A DNA stretch of 64,000 nt from Nymphaea colorata (taxonomy: Eukaryota; Streptophyta; Magnoliopsida; Nymphaeales; Nymphaeaceae), in the NCBI RefSeq assembly GCF_008831285.2, contig NC_045149.1, positions 20,847,035 through 20,911,034 on the forward strand, given 5' to 3'. Below, piece after piece: positions 62,004 to 64,000 of the stretch. The stretch's first letter is position 1; each line of letters starts with the position of its first letter. The notes under the pieces were generated by a model that was given only the letters and a program-made list of their open reading frames with translations, ran no database searches and was not told the origin of the DNA. A program made the translations under genes and the position numbers.

Positions 62004-62272
62004 AGTGGAAGAAGGGAAGGGAAGGAGGAGGAGGAAGAAGGGAAGGGAAGGGAAGGAAAGGGAAGGAAAGGGAAGGAGGAGGAGGAAGAAGGGAAGAAAG
62101 GGAAGGGAAGGGAAGGAGGAGGAGGAAGAAGGGAAGGGAAGGGAAGGAGGAGGAGGAGGAAGAAGGGAAGGGAAGGGAAGGAGGGAGGAGGAAGAAGGAG
62201 GAAGAAGGGAAGGGAAGGGAGGAGGAGGAAGAAGGAGGAGGAGGAAGAAGAAAGGAAGGGAAGGAGGATTTT
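62004..62272 (+). repeat. Polypurine block (GGGAAG/GGAGGA repeats)
   Basis: About 270 bp of almost pure purine on the plus strand, made of gaagggaaggg and aggaggagg words with a few pyrimidines at the ends. Confidence 0.95.
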
Positions 62273-62333
62273 GTGGATGATGGGCGTCAGGCGGTGCCAT
62301 CGGCAGAGGCGGGGGGACGTGGGGAGGTGGCCT

Positions 62334-62830
62334 CGCCGTGCCCTCCTCCCCTTCTTCCCCTCTTCTCCTTCCCTCCTCGCCGTGCCCTCCTCCCCTTCTT
62401 CCCCTCTTCTCCTTCCCTCCTCGCCGTGCCCTCTTCTCCTTCTTACCCTCTTCCCCTCCTATCATTTCTCTTCCCCTTCTTCCCCTCTTCTCCTTCCCTC
62501 CTCGCCGTGCCCTCTTCCCCTCTTCCCCTCCTATCATTTCTCTTCCCCTTCTTCCCCTCCTATCATTTCTCTTCCCCTTCTTCCCCTCTTCCCCTCTTCT
62601 CCTTCCCTCCTCTCCGCCCCCTCTTCCCCTTCTTCCCCTCTTCTCCTCGCCGTCCCCTCTTTTCCCCTCTTCTCCTTCCCTCCTCTTCTTCTCCTCTTCT
62701 CCTTCCCTCCTCGCCGTGCCCTCCTCCCTCCTTCCCTTCCTCCTTCTTCCTCCTCAATCCTTCCTTTCTTCCTCCTTCTTCCTCCTCCCTCCTTCCCTTC
62801 CTCCTCCTCCCCCTTTCCTCAGTGTCCCTT
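62334..62830 (+). repeat. Polypyrimidine tandem array, 44-bp basic unit
   Basis: The marker cgccgtgccctc starts units at 62334, 62378 and 62422, 44 bp apart. Later units vary and include a cctatcatttctcttcccc variant. Almost all other bases are C or T. It is roughly the inverted complement of the purine block on the other side of a 60-bp spacer. Confidence 0.95.
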
Positions 62831-63029
62831 CTTCCTCCCAACGGTCAAAAAAATTTTTCTAGAAAAATTTTTCCACCCCTGGCTAGAAAAATTTTTCCAG
62901 AAATATTTTTCCATTTCCACTTTTAACGACAAAAAAAAATTCTAAGTTTGATGGAGAGGAAAAATTTTAAAATTTTGAATTTTTTTTCTACTGCTACAGT
63001 AAATTTCCAGGGCAGCAAACACGCCCTTA

Positions 63030-64000
63030 GTGAAGCATGTTGTACATCACTAAATGCTATTTTGTTGTAGTGAAGTTTAGTAGATGTTCGACAAGTGCCA
63101 ATTATATTTATAAATTTTGTGCATTTTAATACAGTTTCTTGAGCATAAATTAACATTTTTAAAAACTCTTGTGCACATTTATACTCATGAAAGGGTTATG
63201 CTCTTTTAGATTTTCATGATTTTTTATACCAATTTTTGTGAACTTTTTTTACCAACGGCAAATTTTGTTGATGCTTCATAAACTTCTATAAAGATGAACT
63301 TTTTTTGACCGTTTATTAGAAAGTTAAAATGAATTCATTACATGAATTTTTTTGGCAAATTTCGTTTGTATATTTATGAGCTCATGAATAATAATGTTTT
63401 TTGGACTCTAATGACTTTTTATTAACGTTTGCAATTTTTTTTGAAGTTGAATTATTCAATTTTTTTTCTTGATTTTCTGTTAACATTTGTGACTTTCTAG
63501 TGTTTTGCAAACTTTTCTTCACAAAAGACTTCTAATGTTTTTGCAAACTTTTCATAAATAAAATGACATGATGTATCCGATGTTGTCCAAATTGTGTGGG
63601 ATTTTTTTTTGGCTTATTTTAATAGATTTTCATGGCTTTTTTACTGGAATTTATATATTAAATTAAGGTCTTGTGGTTTTCTAATGTTTTGCAAACCTTT
63701 CTTGAAAAGTCTTCTAATTTTGCAAACTTTCCATAAAAAAATGTCATGATATATCTGAAGTTGTCCAAATTGTGTTAGAAATTGTTACATATTTCAAGAA
63801 CTATTGTAAAACGTTTTAAAAATGATCTTTAAATGAGTTTAATAAACATTTCATAGACCTTAATGTTTTTGATAAACATTTTGTATTTATTTTTAAATCT
63901 TTATGTTCTCTTCATATGACTCGCACAAGCTTTCTTAGATGTTTAGGATGTACTACAAGCTTTTTGCATGTTTTTCATTTTTATATGATTTGTCTACAAT
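63030..64000. other. AT-rich right flank with a degenerate tandem repeat
   Basis: No gene is seen. A stretch of about 110 bp at 63490-63600 (ctagtgttttgcaaactttt, atgacatgatgta, gttgtccaaattgtgt) recurs in diverged form at 63673-63782. Confidence 0.5.

Larger units (their letters stand above)
61840..63029. mobile_element. PIF/Harbinger-like TIR element B with purine/pyrimidine core
   Basis: The 1184-bp element (61843-63026) is flanked by TTA at 61840-61842 and 63027-63029. Its ends GGGGCCGTTTGATGGC and the inverted GGGCGTGTTTGCTGCC are imperfect TIRs. The subterminal parts carry tttccagaaatat-type repeats, and the tgctacagt word near the right end is shared with element A. Between them lie a polypurine block and a polypyrimidine array. 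There is no transposase, so it is non-autonomous. Long frames on both strands here are low-complexity and not genes. Confidence 0.8.

Noticed and set aside
61976-62945. Long plus-strand frames (about 316 residues) and a 236-residue minus frame
   Set aside because: All are Glu/Gly/Lys/Arg- or Pro/Ser/Leu-rich readings of the purine and pyrimidine arrays in several frames at once, with no domain.
1-64000. CRISPR arrays, rRNA genes and standard tRNA genes
   Set aside because: No regularly spaced repeats with unique spacers, no rRNA signature, and no complete cloverleaf was found by eye.

Overview
This is nuclear DNA of a flowering plant. Genes are split into many short exons by AT-rich GT-AG introns, the intact proteins match plant-type family members (SCAMP, complex I NDUFS6, ATAD3-type AAA ATPase), and the space between genes holds an LTR retrotransposon, TIR transposons, MITE-like elements and microsatellites. 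I cannot name the species.

Layout. 1-3.9 kb: mostly non-coding, with a possible gene end at the left edge and a tandem tRNA-like repeat. 3.9-11.4 kb (minus): a complete 12-exon SCAMP gene; one exon has a decayed tandem copy in the intron before it. 11.4-17.0 kb: intergenic dispersed repeats. 17.0-21.9 kb (minus): NDUFS6, three exons. 22.7-25.9 kb: intergenic, with a possible LINE scrap. 25.9-28.8 kb (minus): a small three-exon gene for a short charged protein (possibly DUF3245-like), with a possible leader near 29.8-30.0 kb. 31.0-35.7 kb: a young Ty1/copia element with identical 256-bp LTRs, 5-bp target duplications, an intact pol frame and no recognisable gag. 36.2-39.3 kb: a large PIF/Harbinger-like element with a damaged right end. 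39.3-44.0 kb: a direct, about 99.5% identical copy of 18.0-22.7 kb, carrying a second NDUFS6 promoter and exon 1 but no exons 2-3. 44.0-47.1 kb: AT-rich, with a MITE lodged in a TA microsatellite. 47.7-50.8 kb (plus): a three-exon gene for a 147-residue protein of unknown function. 52.1-57.1 kb (minus): a complete 8-exon ATAD3-type gene, convergent with the previous one. 57-64 kb: no firm gene; it holds a 1.18-kb Harbinger-like element whose core is a polypurine block followed by a 44-bp polypyrimidine tandem array.

The genes do not form a pathway. NDUFS6 and ATAD3 are both mitochondrial inner-membrane proteins, SCAMP acts in membrane traffic, and the other two are uncharacterised. The most notable features are the recent segmental duplication that cloned a promoter plus mitochondrial-targeting exon and ends inside a transposon terminus, the gag-less but otherwise intact copia element, and the purine/pyrimidine array inside a TIR transposon.
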